From Candidatus Latescibacterota bacterium (GTDB lineage: Bacteria > Latescibacterota > UBA2968 > UBA8231), in contig JAJDUT010000060.1 of assembly GCA_022826515.1 (NCBI GenBank), forward strand, positions 80,260 to 144,259: a DNA stretch of 64,000 nucleotides. The letters are read 5' to 3'. Below the pieces are notes generated by a model. The model did no database searches. It saw only the letters and a program-made list of their open reading frames with translations, and was not told where the DNA came from. Both the position numbers and the translations under genes were made by a program. Of the stretch, positions 7,767 through 16,173 are shown piece after piece; position 1 is the stretch's first letter; the number at the start of each line of letters is the position of its first letter.

Positions 7767-8585
7767 TTAGCGTTGGCTTAGATCGTCGCCGAGGTCCGTT
7801 GAGTCGAACTGCCCCTTCTCGGCGCAGACGGCGACGACCAACAATTCGAGATTTTCTTGCGTGTGGTTATAGAGGCCGTGGCTGCCCCCCAGCCGACTGG
7901 GAATCGCATCCCACTGCGCGACCTCCTGCGTCTCATCATCTACCGTCATCCGCCCGCTACCTTCGATGATGATATAGACCTCCTCGACGCCTTCGTGGCG
8001 GTGGTAGCCGAGCGAGGTGTCCGGCGGCAACAGACAGTGGGCTAAACAGTAGAAATTGCTACGGAAATCCTCCGGCCCCCAGATGAGTCGGCCGCCGACT
8101 TCGCCCTTGCCGCCGTGCGCTTGGCCATATTTTAGCGCACCGCGGTCCAGTCGCCCCACTGGCAGGCGGTCGGTGGACTCCAATTCAGCACCGACCCGGT
8201 CGTCGCCCAAGTCGGTCGATTTGGGATCGCCTCCGGGAACCACGCAGTGGACGTTGAACCAGCGCGTCTCGCGGTCGGTGTGGTTGTAGATGGCGTGGAT
8301 CTCGCCCGAGCGCAGCGGCACGGCGGCCCCGCCCTCGACGACGGCCGTGCGCCCGTTGTGGGTGAACTGCGAGGCGTTGTCAATGGCGATAAAAATCTCC
8401 TCGCTGTCGTCGTGGCGGTGATAGCCAATCCCACCGCCGGGTAGGAGGATCGCACAGTGGACAAAGGCGAAGGGCGTCGCGAAATCACCGCGTTCCCACA
8501 GGCGGTTGAAGAGGATCGTCCCGGCACCGCCGTGGACGTCGCTCAGTTCCTGCATATCCGCACGGTCGGCTCTGGCTATGCGCAT
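7767..8585 (-). CDS. Bicupin (two-domain cupin) protein
   Basis: 272 residues with two cupin domains. Domain 1 has GIGYHRHDDSEEIFIAI (metal ligands H, H, E) and a second motif at EIHAIYNHT. Domain 2 has SLGYHRHEGVEEVYIIIEG and GSHGLYNHT. Each domain keeps the HxH(x)nE and distal His pattern for binding one divalent metal. Both domains are followed by the same tail (STDLGDD), showing an internal duplication. Bicupins act as isomerases, dioxygenases or decarboxylases; which one applies here is not visible. It lies 7 bases from the VOC gene upstream. Confidence 0.8.
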   Translation of the reverse strand: MRIARADRADMQELSDVHGGAGTILFNRLWERGDFATPFAFVHCAILLPGGGIGYHRHDDSEEIFIAIDNASQFTHNGRTAVVEGGAAVPLRSGEIHAIYNHTDRETRWFNVHCVVPGGDPKSTDLGDDRVGAELESTDRLPVGRLDRGALKYGQAHGGKGEVGGRLIWGPEDFRSNFYCLAHCLLPPDTSLGYHRHEGVEEVYIIIEGSGRMTVDDETQEVAQWDAIPSRLGGSHGLYNHTQENLELLVVAVCAEKGQFDSTDLGDDLSQR

Positions 8586-8592
8586 GACGGCC

Positions 8593-8964
8593 TCATTTCT
8601 CGCGGTGGAAGAGCTGAAGGGGCAGTTGGTTCGGCCCCTCGAAAAAACTCAAGGTGATGCCGGTCCCTCCACCCACGTCAAAAGGCTCTTTGGTGATGGT
8701 GACGCCCTTATCCTTTAACTCCTGCGCGCTGTCTTCCACGCTATCGACCTCGAAAGAGATGTGGTGGAAGCCCGGAGGATGCCCCTCGGTCTTTTGCGGC
8801 ATGAGCTCCAGCAGAATCCCGCCCGCGTCGAGGAAGACGTAGTCGTCATCGTCGTCGTTGGCGAAGCGCTCCACCACGGTCAGCCCTAGTTTCTGCGTGT
8901 AGAACTCTACCGCTCCTTCGACATCGTCGGTTACGACCGCGATCTTGTGGATTTTGTGTACCAT
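8593..8964 (-). CDS. VOC family protein, methylmalonyl-CoA epimerase/glyoxalase-like
   Basis: A 123-residue two-module protein of the vicinal-oxygen-chelate fold. IHKIAVVTDDVEGAVEFYTQKLGL opens module 1, with His as a likely metal ligand. FLDAGGILLELMP supplies the Glu, PGFHHISFEVDS the second His, and the C-terminal LPLQLFH closes the fold. The pattern GFHHISFEV is typical of methylmalonyl-CoA epimerase-like members. The start has a GGAGGAG ribosome site and overlaps the end of the PhyH gene by 34 bases, so translation is likely coupled. The substrate is unknown. Confidence 0.82.
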   Translation of the reverse strand: MVHKIHKIAVVTDDVEGAVEFYTQKLGLTVVERFANDDDDDYVFLDAGGILLELMPQKTEGHPPGFHHISFEVDSVEDSAQELKDKGVTITKEPFDVGGGTGITLSFFEGPNQLPLQLFHREK

Positions 8965-9779
8965 CGAATTTCTCCTCCTCGTTGGCTAACTTGTTCGTGA
9001 TCGAGGTGCTTGCGCAGCCGTCGCCCGACCACGCCGATTTGGTGCTTGAAGTCTTGAAAAGTATAGCTCGGATGCGATTTCCAGTAGGAATTCCACAGCG
9101 CGTCGTCTTTGTCCTTGATCTCGGCTAGCTCCGTCAACGAGCGGCCCAATTCGGTGCGGCGAAAGTTGCGGTAGGCTTGCTCGGTCAGGTAGTAGCCGTA
9201 TTGGGGATCGGCCACCTCGTAGCCGTATTTGATCATGGAGCGCGGCTTGGCGGACAAATGCGCGGCGCGGGCGTGGAGAATCGAGGGGAAGGTCACGGCG
9301 AGGGCACCGGCCTTGACGACTACTTTCTGCTGCCCGCGGACCCAGCCCAGCTTGGCGGTCTGCGGCGGCGTGTAGAGCCGCCGGTGGCTGCCGGGCAACA
9401 GCATGGTCGGCCCCATGTCTTCCTCCACGTCCTGCGGGTAGTACATGCACAAGATCTCGGTCAGCGGCCGGTCGGCCATATAGGTGTCGTCCACATGCCA
9501 GCCGCCGCCGTCGCTTTGTCCACCTTGCGTAAGGTGATTCCAGAAGCGGAAGGGGCTGATGGCCACCTCCGGCGTCTCCAGCAAGAAGGCGATGAACTCG
9601 ACGACCTTGGCGTGGCAGAGCAAATCGCCGACGCTCTCGCACTCGAAGATGTCGATGCCCCCGGATTGGTGGGCGTCCTGCTTGGTCCGCTCTACCAACT
9701 CAGGCTCGACCCAGCCGTCGAGGACGACGTAGCCGGTGTCGAAGAATTCTTTTTTAAGCTCTTTCCAGTTGGCTTCCAT
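8931..9779 (-). CDS. Phytanoyl-CoA dioxygenase (PhyH) family Fe(II)/2-oxoglutarate oxygenase
   Basis: A 282-residue protein with the double-stranded beta-helix pattern. The iron motif WHVDD lies near residue 95 (H95, D97). GPTMLLPGSHRR comes after it, the distal His sits in SILHARAAH, and an Arg for 2-oxoglutarate lies in KPRSMIKYGYE. The PhyH family hydroxylates small organic molecules (phytanoyl-CoA, ectoine, phosphonates and others). The C-terminal tail overlaps the VOC gene and looks less conserved. It is the second gene of the minus-strand operon, 11 bases after the unknown gene upstream. Confidence 0.88.
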   Translation of the reverse strand: MEANWKELKKEFFDTGYVVLDGWVEPELVERTKQDAHQSGGIDIFECESVGDLLCHAKVVEFIAFLLETPEVAISPFRFWNHLTQGGQSDGGGWHVDDTYMADRPLTEILCMYYPQDVEEDMGPTMLLPGSHRRLYTPPQTAKLGWVRGQQKVVVKAGALAVTFPSILHARAAHLSAKPRSMIKYGYEVADPQYGYYLTEQAYRNFRRTELGRSLTELAEIKDKDDALWNSYWKSHPSYTFQDFKHQIGVVGRRLRKHLDHEQVSQRGGEIRWYTKSTRSRS

Positions 9780-9790
9780 GACTCCTCCGT

Positions 9791-10192
9791 TTATTGGCGC
9801 TGGCCGTGCGGCGTAAAATCCAACCCCTCGCCGGGCTGGAAATAGCGCTCTAGGATAAACTCAAAACCGAGTTGATTGTGGGCATTTTCCAGCGGGTATT
9901 CCACGCCCGGAAAAGACACCACCCGCCACCCATCGGCCATGGCCGCGGCTGCGCTGGCATACGGACATTCGTTTTTGGGGTCGAAGCGAAACTCGCTATC
10001 GAAGGGGCCAAAGTAGTTCCACGCGATGACGCCCGAGTCGATGCGGTCTTGTTCGGCCCAGATGTAGAGGAGGTGCTGCTGCTCGCCGTTCTGCAGGTCG
10101 CGCAGCGCGTCTAAATCCTGCAAGGTGACGCTCGCGCCGCTTAAAATTTTCTCTTGCGACTGGCGTATCCAGCCGTCTATGGCAGTGGTCAT
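9791..10192 (-). CDS. Unknown 133-residue protein, first gene of the catabolic operon
   Basis: The protein has no family I recognise. It has an N-terminal helical part (IDGWIRQSQEKILSG...LQDLDALRDLQNGEQQ) and then a mixed region with many aromatics (VIAWNYFGPFDSEFRF, FILERYFQPG). The ATG at 10192 is chosen; a TTG 33 bases upstream is also open and neither has a strong ribosome site. It leads the operon containing the PhyH, VOC, cupin and hydrolase genes, so it may be an accessory or small substrate-binding protein, but nothing in the sequence proves this. Confidence 0.6.
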   Translation of the reverse strand: MTTAIDGWIRQSQEKILSGASVTLQDLDALRDLQNGEQQHLLYIWAEQDRIDSGVIAWNYFGPFDSEFRFDPKNECPYASAAAAMADGWRVVSFPGVEYPLENAHNQLGFEFILERYFQPGEGLDFTPHGQRQ

Positions 10193-10324
10193 GTCGGCCC
10201 CGGTAGGTTCAATTTGCGGCAGCAAATATAGAGCGGGCGAACGAATCGCCGCAAGCGCGACAGGGCTTGGCCACTGCTAGCCGCGCCCCTATGTTCTGAA
10301 GCCCAATAAAATTAGGAGGCTGTC

Positions 10325-11155
10325 ATGTCCCATCCGCTTTTTGACCTATCCAACCGCGTCGCCTTGGTCTCTGGTGCGGCCAGCGGCCTCGGCAAAGCCA
10401 TGGCCACCGGCTTTGCCGAAGCAGGGGCCGATCTCGTCTTGGCCGACATCAACGCCGACGGTTTGGCCACGACGGCCCGCGAACTGGGTGCCTTGGGCCG
10501 CCGCGTTCTCCCGGCGGTATGCGATATGTCGAAACCCAATCAAATCCGCACCATGTTTGAATTAATAGACGCAAAATACGGTCGCATCGACATCGTCGGC
10601 AATGTGGCCGGCAATGCGCGGCGCAACACCCCGCTCGACCTGACGCCCGAGGAGGTCGAATTCACCCTGCAAAATCTCGTCGTCGGCCGCTTGGTCTGTT
10701 GCCAGGAGGCCGGTCGGCGCATGATGGCCTCGGGCCACGGCGGCAGCATCATCAACCTCGTGTCGATCGCCGGCATCAACGCCCTCGGTCGCAGTCACCT
10801 CTCGTACAGCATGGGCATGGGTGCGGCCGCGCAGATGACCCGCGAGTTGAGTACGGAGTGGGCTGCCAAGGGGGTGCGCGTCAACGCCATTGTCTGCGCC
10901 CAGCTAATGAACGAGGACCTAAAGGAGCGCATCGCCGCGGACCCCGGGCTGGGCGAAACCTATTTGCGCGGCCTCCCCATGGGCTGTCTCGGCGACTCCA
11001 ACGACATCAAGGGCGCGGCGATTTTCCTCGCCTCAGACGCCTCGGCTTGGATCACCGGCGCGATGCTGCCGCTAGACGGCGGCAATCTCTCTAAGAACGC
11101 TGGCGGCTCGCATCCGGGAATGCCTGGCGCGCCCGCCGAGCAGATCGGCCTCTAG
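10325..11155 (+). CDS. Short-chain dehydrogenase/reductase (SDR) with altered active site
   Basis: 276 residues. The cofactor motif is SGAASGLGKAMA near residue 16, followed by an ADINADG acidic stretch at the end of strand 2. The motif usually read NNAG is VGNVAGNA here. The catalytic Ser (LVSIAG) and Tyr161 are present, but the Lys four residues after the Tyr is Met165 (YSMGMGA instead of YxxxK). The Lys is needed in classical SDRs to lower the Tyr pKa, so activity may be lost or changed. The C-terminus (ITGAMLPLDGG) is normal. It forms an operon with the aldolase 3 bases downstream. An AGGAGG ribosome site precedes it. Confidence 0.85.
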   Translation: MSHPLFDLSNRVALVSGAASGLGKAMATGFAEAGADLVLADINADGLATTARELGALGRRVLPAVCDMSKPNQIRTMFELIDAKYGRIDIVGNVAGNARRNTPLDLTPEEVEFTLQNLVVGRLVCCQEAGRRMMASGHGGSIINLVSIAGINALGRSHLSYSMGMGAAAQMTRELSTEWAAKGVRVNAIVCAQLMNEDLKERIAADPGLGETYLRGLPMGCLGDSNDIKGAAIFLASDASAWITGAMLPLDGGNLSKNAGGSHPGMPGAPAEQIGL

Positions 11156-11158
11156 GCG

Positions 11159-11890
11159 ATGGATATTGGCATCTGGCAGACTATTCCCCAACCGGCGATT
11201 TCCCGCTACTTGGGACTGATGGGTTGGGACTGGATCGTCCTCGACCTCCAGCACGGCCCAATGAATTGGGAGACCGCCTATGAGTGCATCTACGCCGCCC
11301 GCCCAACCGGTGCCCGCCCCCTGATCCGCACCTCCATCGGCAATCCCGGCGAAGTGGAAAAAGCCCTCGATATAGGAGCAGGCGGAGTAGTAGTGCCCAT
11401 GGTCAACTCGCTCGCCGAGGCCCAAGCCGTCGCCCTCGTTGCCAAATATCCGCCCACCGGGGTGCGCTCGCTGGGTGGCGACCACTATCTCCACTACGGC
11501 GACTCCTACTTTGAAAAGGCCAACGACGAGACCTTCCTGCTGGTGCAAATGGAACATATTGACGCCGTTGAGCAAGCCGAAGAAATCATGGCCCTGCCCG
11601 GCGTCGATGGCTGCTTTGTCGGGCCGGTTGACCTCGCGCTGTCGATGGGCTTGTCGCGCCATCGCTCCAGCTACGAACAGCATCCCGACTATCAGGCGGC
11701 GATGGAGCGGATTGCCGCCACAGCCCTTGCAGCCGGCAAGAAACCCTGCTGCAACACGTATTCTCCCGAGGATTTCGCGGCCAAAAAAGCCGCAGGCTTC
11801 GAGGCCCTCACTTTCAAGTCGGACCTCGACCTGCTGATGGACCGGGGGACGCAACTGCTGGACTGTCTCAAGGGAAATACCGGAGACTAA
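11159..11890 (+). CDS. HpcH/HpaI family class II aldolase
   Basis: 243 residues with the TIM-barrel pattern of the HpcH/HpaI/GarL aldolases. WIVLDLQHGPMNWE carries the catalytic His (usually DxEH or DxQH). IGAGGVVVPMVNS follows, then the metal ligands Glu in LVQMEHIDAVEQ and Asp in GCFVGPVDLALSMG. These enzymes cleave 2-keto-3-deoxy acids or 4-hydroxy-2-oxo acids to pyruvate and an aldehyde. It directly follows the SDR gene and precedes a PhyH oxygenase, suggesting a three-step catabolic unit. A second aldolase of this family is encoded at 43.4 kb. Confidence 0.88.
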   Translation: MDIGIWQTIPQPAISRYLGLMGWDWIVLDLQHGPMNWETAYECIYAARPTGARPLIRTSIGNPGEVEKALDIGAGGVVVPMVNSLAEAQAVALVAKYPPTGVRSLGGDHYLHYGDSYFEKANDETFLLVQMEHIDAVEQAEEIMALPGVDGCFVGPVDLALSMGLSRHRSSYEQHPDYQAAMERIAATALAAGKKPCCNTYSPEDFAAKKAAGFEALTFKSDLDLLMDRGTQLLDCLKGNTGD

Positions 11891-11913
11891 GACCGAAACA
11901 AACGGAGATTGCC

Positions 11914-12729
11914 ATGACCCTCACCTGCGCCGATGTAGATTTCGACCTCAAACTCGCCGAATTCAAAATCAACGGCTACGCCGTCTTTGAGGACATGATC
12001 CCCGAGGAAAAAATCGACCGAATCCGCGAGGCATTCCTGCCGCTGCTGGCACACATCCAGGAGCGCGAAACAGAAGTTTCCAATGTCGAACTCGGCGACC
12101 CGCGCATCGGCCAAGGACGCTTGCAGACGACCAACCGCTACACCCTGACCATCCCGTGGGTCGAACCGTTCGCCGACCCGGCCATTTACGAACACCCCGT
12201 CATCTTAGAATTCCTCGACCGCTTCTGGCGTCCCGACGGCTACGTCATCACCTGCTACCACTCCAATACCCCCTGCGCGGAAAGCGTCTTCCAACACTGG
12301 CACCGCGACACCGGTATCGCCCGCGAGATCCCCCACGTCGGCCTCGAAACCGTCCCAGTAGTAGGCGTCAAGTTTCCCTTGGTCGAGACCTCGGAGGAAA
12401 ACGGCAGCTTTGAAGTGCTTCCCTCGACCCAATACATAGCTGACCCGGAACTCGAAGGGCGTTACGACGAAATCCTCCTCAAAGGCCACTTCCCCTCGGC
12501 CCATCGCCTCAATCTCAAAAAGGGATCAATGTGGGTCCAGGACGTGCGCACCCTCCACCGAGGCACGCCCAACCGCACCCCAGACCCGCGCCCCGAGCTC
12601 GTCGTCTGCTACTGCCGCGACTGGTTCGCCATCGCGCAAAACATCGAGATGCCGCAGGCTTCCTACGAGTCGCTCTCCGAAAAAGGTCAGCAATTGCTGA
12701 AGCGCTACCGGAAGGTCGAGTGGGACTGA
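11914..12729 (+). CDS. Phytanoyl-CoA dioxygenase (PhyH) family oxygenase
   Basis: 271 residues. The iron site is in FQHWHRDTG (H130, D132). SFEVLPSTQY follows, and the distal His in VRTLHRGTPNRTP is followed by the Arg for 2-oxoglutarate in DPRPELVV. This is the third gene of the SDR-aldolase-PhyH unit, with a GGAG ribosome site. It is only distantly similar to the other PhyH proteins of the window, so it is not a recent duplicate. The substrate is unknown. Confidence 0.87.
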   Translation: MTLTCADVDFDLKLAEFKINGYAVFEDMIPEEKIDRIREAFLPLLAHIQERETEVSNVELGDPRIGQGRLQTTNRYTLTIPWVEPFADPAIYEHPVILEFLDRFWRPDGYVITCYHSNTPCAESVFQHWHRDTGIAREIPHVGLETVPVVGVKFPLVETSEENGSFEVLPSTQYIADPELEGRYDEILLKGHFPSAHRLNLKKGSMWVQDVRTLHRGTPNRTPDPRPELVVCYCRDWFAIAQNIEMPQASYESLSEKGQQLLKRYRKVEWD

Positions 12730-12746
12730 TCCCATCGCGCCACCGC

Positions 12747-13664
12747 TCAGTCTGCGTTTTTTATTTGCTCCAGAATATCCATCCCCACCCGCTGGCTCCA
12801 CGCCTCCATCACCCGTCCGAACAGAGGGCCGGGCTTTCCGTCGCCAATGGGCGTATTGTTGATGCGCGTACACGGGGCTAGACAATAGGGCGTGCTGGTC
12901 AACCAAGCCTCGTCGGCATTGACCGCGTCGTAGGGCTGCAAATTCTTCTCGATCCAGCCTAGCCCTAGCTCGGGTGCCAATTCCCGCAGCGTCACCAAAC
13001 TCACCCCTTCTAGGATATTGCGACTGGTAGGCGTAAAGATCGTATCGTTCTCTACCACGACGAAGTTGGCCCCTGAACACTCGGTGAGGTTGCCGTCCAA
13101 ATCGAGCAGCAGCGAGGTGGCGGCGGGATCAACGGCCTGCGATTGCTTGTCGGCTAGCCAATAGTGCAAGCGCGAGCGGTTTTTGGTCTTGGGGTCAACG
13201 CATTGGGGGGGGATGTGGCGGATGGAGGGGGTGACCGCGTGGACGCCCTGCTCAAAATAGGGCCGCCATACGGCAAAGGGCAGCGGAAAGGAGTGGATGC
13301 ACAACGTGGGCGTCAGGCGCACCGATTTCCCCGCGCTGCCAGCGTAGATTTGGTTTTCCCCCGGCGTTACAAAGTGGACGACGCCCAAATCCTGCTCGGA
13401 ATCGATCAGCTTGCTATTGGTCTCGATCAAGTCCCGCGTGCATTTGACCAATCCCTCGTGGTCCAATGCCAGCTCGATGCCAGCGTATTTGCACGACCGC
13501 AAAAGCCGCCGCACGTGTTCCTCCAAACGGAACGGCTCGTGCCGGAACGTGCGGGTCATTTCGGTCAGGGTAGCACCCAACACGATCCCCAAATCGTAGA
13601 TATTGATATGGGCCTGGGAAGCGGGGACGAAGCCATCGTTGAGATAGACGACTGGTTCATTCAT
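12747..13664 (-). CDS. Class IV PLP-dependent aminotransferase
   Basis: 305 residues of the fold-type IV family (branched-chain and D-amino-acid aminotransferases, aminodeoxychorismate lyase). The segment CVDPKTKNRSRLHYWLAD contains the Lys likely to bind PLP. DLDGNLTECSGANFVVVE and TPTSRNILEGVSL are the phosphate-binding signature. The last bases of the upstream hydrolase gene overlap the start (ATGA type), so translation is coupled. It could act as a transaminase or lyase on a small amino compound; the choice between L- and D-substrates is not visible. Confidence 0.85.
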   Translation of the reverse strand: MNEPVVYLNDGFVPASQAHINIYDLGIVLGATLTEMTRTFRHEPFRLEEHVRRLLRSCKYAGIELALDHEGLVKCTRDLIETNSKLIDSEQDLGVVHFVTPGENQIYAGSAGKSVRLTPTLCIHSFPLPFAVWRPYFEQGVHAVTPSIRHIPPQCVDPKTKNRSRLHYWLADKQSQAVDPAATSLLLDLDGNLTECSGANFVVVENDTIFTPTSRNILEGVSLVTLRELAPELGLGWIEKNLQPYDAVNADEAWLTSTPYCLAPCTRINNTPIGDGKPGPLFGRVMEAWSQRVGMDILEQIKNAD

Positions 13665-14473
13665 AGCGCGTTACTCTCCTGTGAATTCAAAGCGGCGCAG
13701 GCGGCGTAAAAATCGGCTGTCGAGGTGGAAAAGCCATGCACTTGCTCGACTTCGCGCACGGCCAATTCCGTGGCCCACCGCGCCTCTAGTGTATCGGGAA
13801 ATTCCACTCCGTCTGTGGCGTCCCGTACCAAAATGGTGTTATAGCCCCGCCCGCGCATGGCGCGAACGCCGTAGTCGCGGCCCAAGATACACCAGTTGGT
13901 TGCAAAACCAGCGAAAAGCAAGTGCAGAATGCCGCGCTCTTGGCACAAATCGTGCAGTTGCTGGCCCTTGCCTATGACAAAGTCGCCTGCCTCCACGGCG
14001 ATATGGGGCGAAAGATCGAGTTGCCCGGTTAGGCTCTGCCAATAAAGATCAATGCCCGGCTCTTGGTTGCGCGGACCCCGGAAGCAGGCATACGCCCCCT
14101 GGCGATTGCGGAACTCAGCCGGTGGCCAACTCGGTGGCGGTCCCGGTTCAGGTTTGGGCGTGCAGCCTTGGTACACTTCGTACTTATCCGGGAAATTGGC
14201 CAATACTCCGGGACTGGGTGCCTGCACGATGGTCAGGCCGCATTCGCGCGCGCGTCCGATGAGCGGCGCAATTACTTCCTTGGTCACCGCCTCGGCGCGC
14301 TCGATCCAGCTATCGATGTGATGCACGTTCCACAGGTCGATCAGCACCAGCGCCGTCTGCTCGACCGGCAGGGCAAAGTCCAGTTCCCGCACGACGAAGT
14401 TTTCCTCGCGGCAGGGCACTGACGTGGGTGTGCTGTCTTGGAAGTACTGCACTTTCAGTTGTAAAGTCGCCAT
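13661..14473 (-). CDS. Isochorismatase-like cysteine hydrolase
   Basis: 270 residues. The Asp-Lys-Cys catalytic set is present: Asp in LVLIDLWNVHHIDSW, Lys in GDFVIGKGQ, and Cys in FAGFATNWCILGRDYGVRAM (the usual TxxCV region, here TNWC). Relatives hydrolyse amides such as nicotinamide, N-carbamoylsarcosine or ureido compounds. The length is larger than the common 180-220 residues because of an extended region around residues 70-110. It is cotranscribed with the aminotransferase that follows, suggesting release of an amine that is then transaminated (inference). Confidence 0.83.
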   Translation of the reverse strand: MATLQLKVQYFQDSTPTSVPCREENFVVRELDFALPVEQTALVLIDLWNVHHIDSWIERAEAVTKEVIAPLIGRARECGLTIVQAPSPGVLANFPDKYEVYQGCTPKPEPGPPPSWPPAEFRNRQGAYACFRGPRNQEPGIDLYWQSLTGQLDLSPHIAVEAGDFVIGKGQQLHDLCQERGILHLLFAGFATNWCILGRDYGVRAMRGRGYNTILVRDATDGVEFPDTLEARWATELAVREVEQVHGFSTSTADFYAACAALNSQESNAL

Positions 14474-14488
14474 TGCCTCTCCTCTTAA

Positions 14489-14592
14489 TTATAAGTCTGC
14501 GATCATGTCGTAGTTGTTGGTGCCCCCGGCCTCGAAAGCGCCTACGCGCCGAAAACCGAGTTTGGTGTAGATTTTGCCAAGATTAGGTGCCG
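14489..14592 (-). pseudogene. C-terminal remnant of a GNAT-type acetyltransferase
   Basis: Between the dipeptidase stop and the isochorismatase start the minus strand reads LGKIYTKLGFRRVGAFEAG followed by GTNNYDMIADL and a stop. The (I/L)YxKLGFRRVG block is the hallmark of the last strands of GNAT N-acetyltransferases. No start or N-terminal domain precedes it, because the dipeptidase coding sequence ends about 10 bases upstream. It is a leftover of a gene deleted when the dipeptidase gene was joined here. Confidence 0.5.
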
Positions 14593-14597
14593 GGTCC

Positions 14598-15827
14598 CTA
14601 CTCTCCCAACACTTCCCGGGCAACTCTGAGGATGTTGCCGCCGAGGATTTTGCGGATGTCGTCGTCGGCATAACCGCGCTGCACCATGCCGACCGTGAAC
14701 AGCGGAAAGTTAGTCCACGCCGTGCTCTGGAACATGCGCTCTTGACGCCACTCGGAGCGTTGCACGGGGTCGTTGACCTCCCACAGTGCCTCCCAGCGCG
14801 GGCGGCTGCTCGGTCGCGCTGGCACCTTGGCGTTTTCTTTTTGGGCGCGGCAGCTAACGTAAGGTCGATCCGTGCCAATGGTCACGTGATCGACGCCGAC
14901 GGTTTGCACTGCATGGTCGATGTGGTCGAGCATGGCGTCGATGCAGCCGCTGCCGCCGATAAAGGCTGGCACGTTGGTGATGCCCACGGTTCCGCCCTTG
15001 TCGGCGATTGCCCGCATCACTTCGTCCGGCTTGCAGCGGTGGTGGTGGTTCAGGGCCGCGCAGGCCGAATGGCTGGCGACGATTGGCTTTTGCGACACCT
15101 CGGCCGCGTCTAGGCAGGTCTGCCAGCCGGAGTGGGCCACGTCGGCAATCACGCCGACCTCGTTCATTTCGGCGATCACGGCACGGCCAAAGTCGCTTAG
15201 ACCGGCGTTGGCTGGCTCGGCACAGCCGTCGCCGATTGGATTGCGGCGGTTGTAGGTCAGGTGCATCATGCGGCAGCCAAGCTCGAAGAACTGGCTGATG
15301 AAACGCAGCTCCTGCTCGACCGTGGCCTGCTCTCCGGGGAGGGGCACGCCGTTACACGTCTGGTAGATGCAGTGCCGTCCAGCGGCTTTTGCAGCGACGA
15401 TGTCGGAGGGGAAGGCGGCGCGCGCCACGTGGTCGCGCATGCGATCCGTCAGATGCGTATAGTGCGCCAGCCGCCCCAACATGCGCATGGGGTTGTTGCC
15501 CTCTTCGCCAGCGTTTTGAAAGGCGCAGGTCACCCCGGACGCCTCCCAGGCCCCCAGATACTCGGCCTTTAGCTCGTCGTCGTAGGCCCAGCGCGTCATT
15601 CGCATCTGCTCCGACAGGTACTGTAGCTCGACTTCCGAGGCCCGCGCCTCCACGGCCTGTGCCATGGCCTCGCCGTCGATCGGCGCTATCAGCCCGAGGC
15701 TGTACGACTCGCACACGATGGCGTCGCGGTGCAAGGCCAACCCGTGCTCCAATTGCGATGCGGACGGTTGCAGGATCTCGAGCGCCACGGCTCTCGCTTG
15801 TTGGATGTTTTCTTCCCAGGTGGTCAC
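14598..15827 (-). CDS. Membrane dipeptidase, peptidase family M19
   Basis: 409 residues starting at GTG with an AAGGGAAG ribosome site. Features of the renal dipeptidase family are the N-terminal metal motif HRDAIVCES (HxD), the bridging Glu near GEEGNNPM, MHLTYNRRNPIGDG, VIADVAHSGWQT and VASHSACAALNHHHR (metal His residues), and IGTDRPY near the C-terminus. No signal peptide is seen. M19 enzymes hydrolyse dipeptides and some beta-lactams. The usual substrate motif GSDFDG is changed to GTDRPY. It neighbours an amidase-like hydrolase and an aminotransferase, which fits nitrogen-compound breakdown. Confidence 0.86.
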   Translation of the reverse strand: MTTWEENIQQARAVALEILQPSASQLEHGLALHRDAIVCESYSLGLIAPIDGEAMAQAVEARASEVELQYLSEQMRMTRWAYDDELKAEYLGAWEASGVTCAFQNAGEEGNNPMRMLGRLAHYTHLTDRMRDHVARAAFPSDIVAAKAAGRHCIYQTCNGVPLPGEQATVEQELRFISQFFELGCRMMHLTYNRRNPIGDGCAEPANAGLSDFGRAVIAEMNEVGVIADVAHSGWQTCLDAAEVSQKPIVASHSACAALNHHHRCKPDEVMRAIADKGGTVGITNVPAFIGGSGCIDAMLDHIDHAVQTVGVDHVTIGTDRPYVSCRAQKENAKVPARPSSRPRWEALWEVNDPVQRSEWRQERMFQSTAWTNFPLFTVGMVQRGYADDDIRKILGGNILRVAREVLGE

Positions 15828-16173
15828 TGATTCTTCCCTTTCTTTGGGTTGGGGGATGGATGGGGATGGCCGGTGTAGGCTCGCTCGCCGCGCACGACGA
15901 CTGTGTCATTAGGTAGCCAACAATCTCGACCGCCCGTGCTTCTGTCAAGCGTTTTTCCGATTACCGGCAGACTCTCGCCGAGGGTCGGTTGCATAGCCCG
16001 CAATAACCGCTTTTATCCATATAACCGAACTGTACGGCAGATTGCGGATTTTATTTTTTTGTTAAGCTGTAACTATTTTTCTTGCTGCGGCCCACATGGT
16101 AACAATAATTCTCATCGAATAATCGTTTTGGGAGAATTCCACTTTACTTTTTTCTTGATCGGAGGAACAAGAC
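15828..16173. other. Intergenic region without a gene; AT-rich downstream half
   Basis: No convincing gene is present in these 346 bases between the divergent dipeptidase and VOC genes. The part 16030-16140 is AT-rich and contains a 7-base inverted repeat (AATTCTC at 16107 and GAGAATT at 16132, 18 bases apart). This could be an operator for the downstream gene, but support is weak. Confidence 0.4.
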
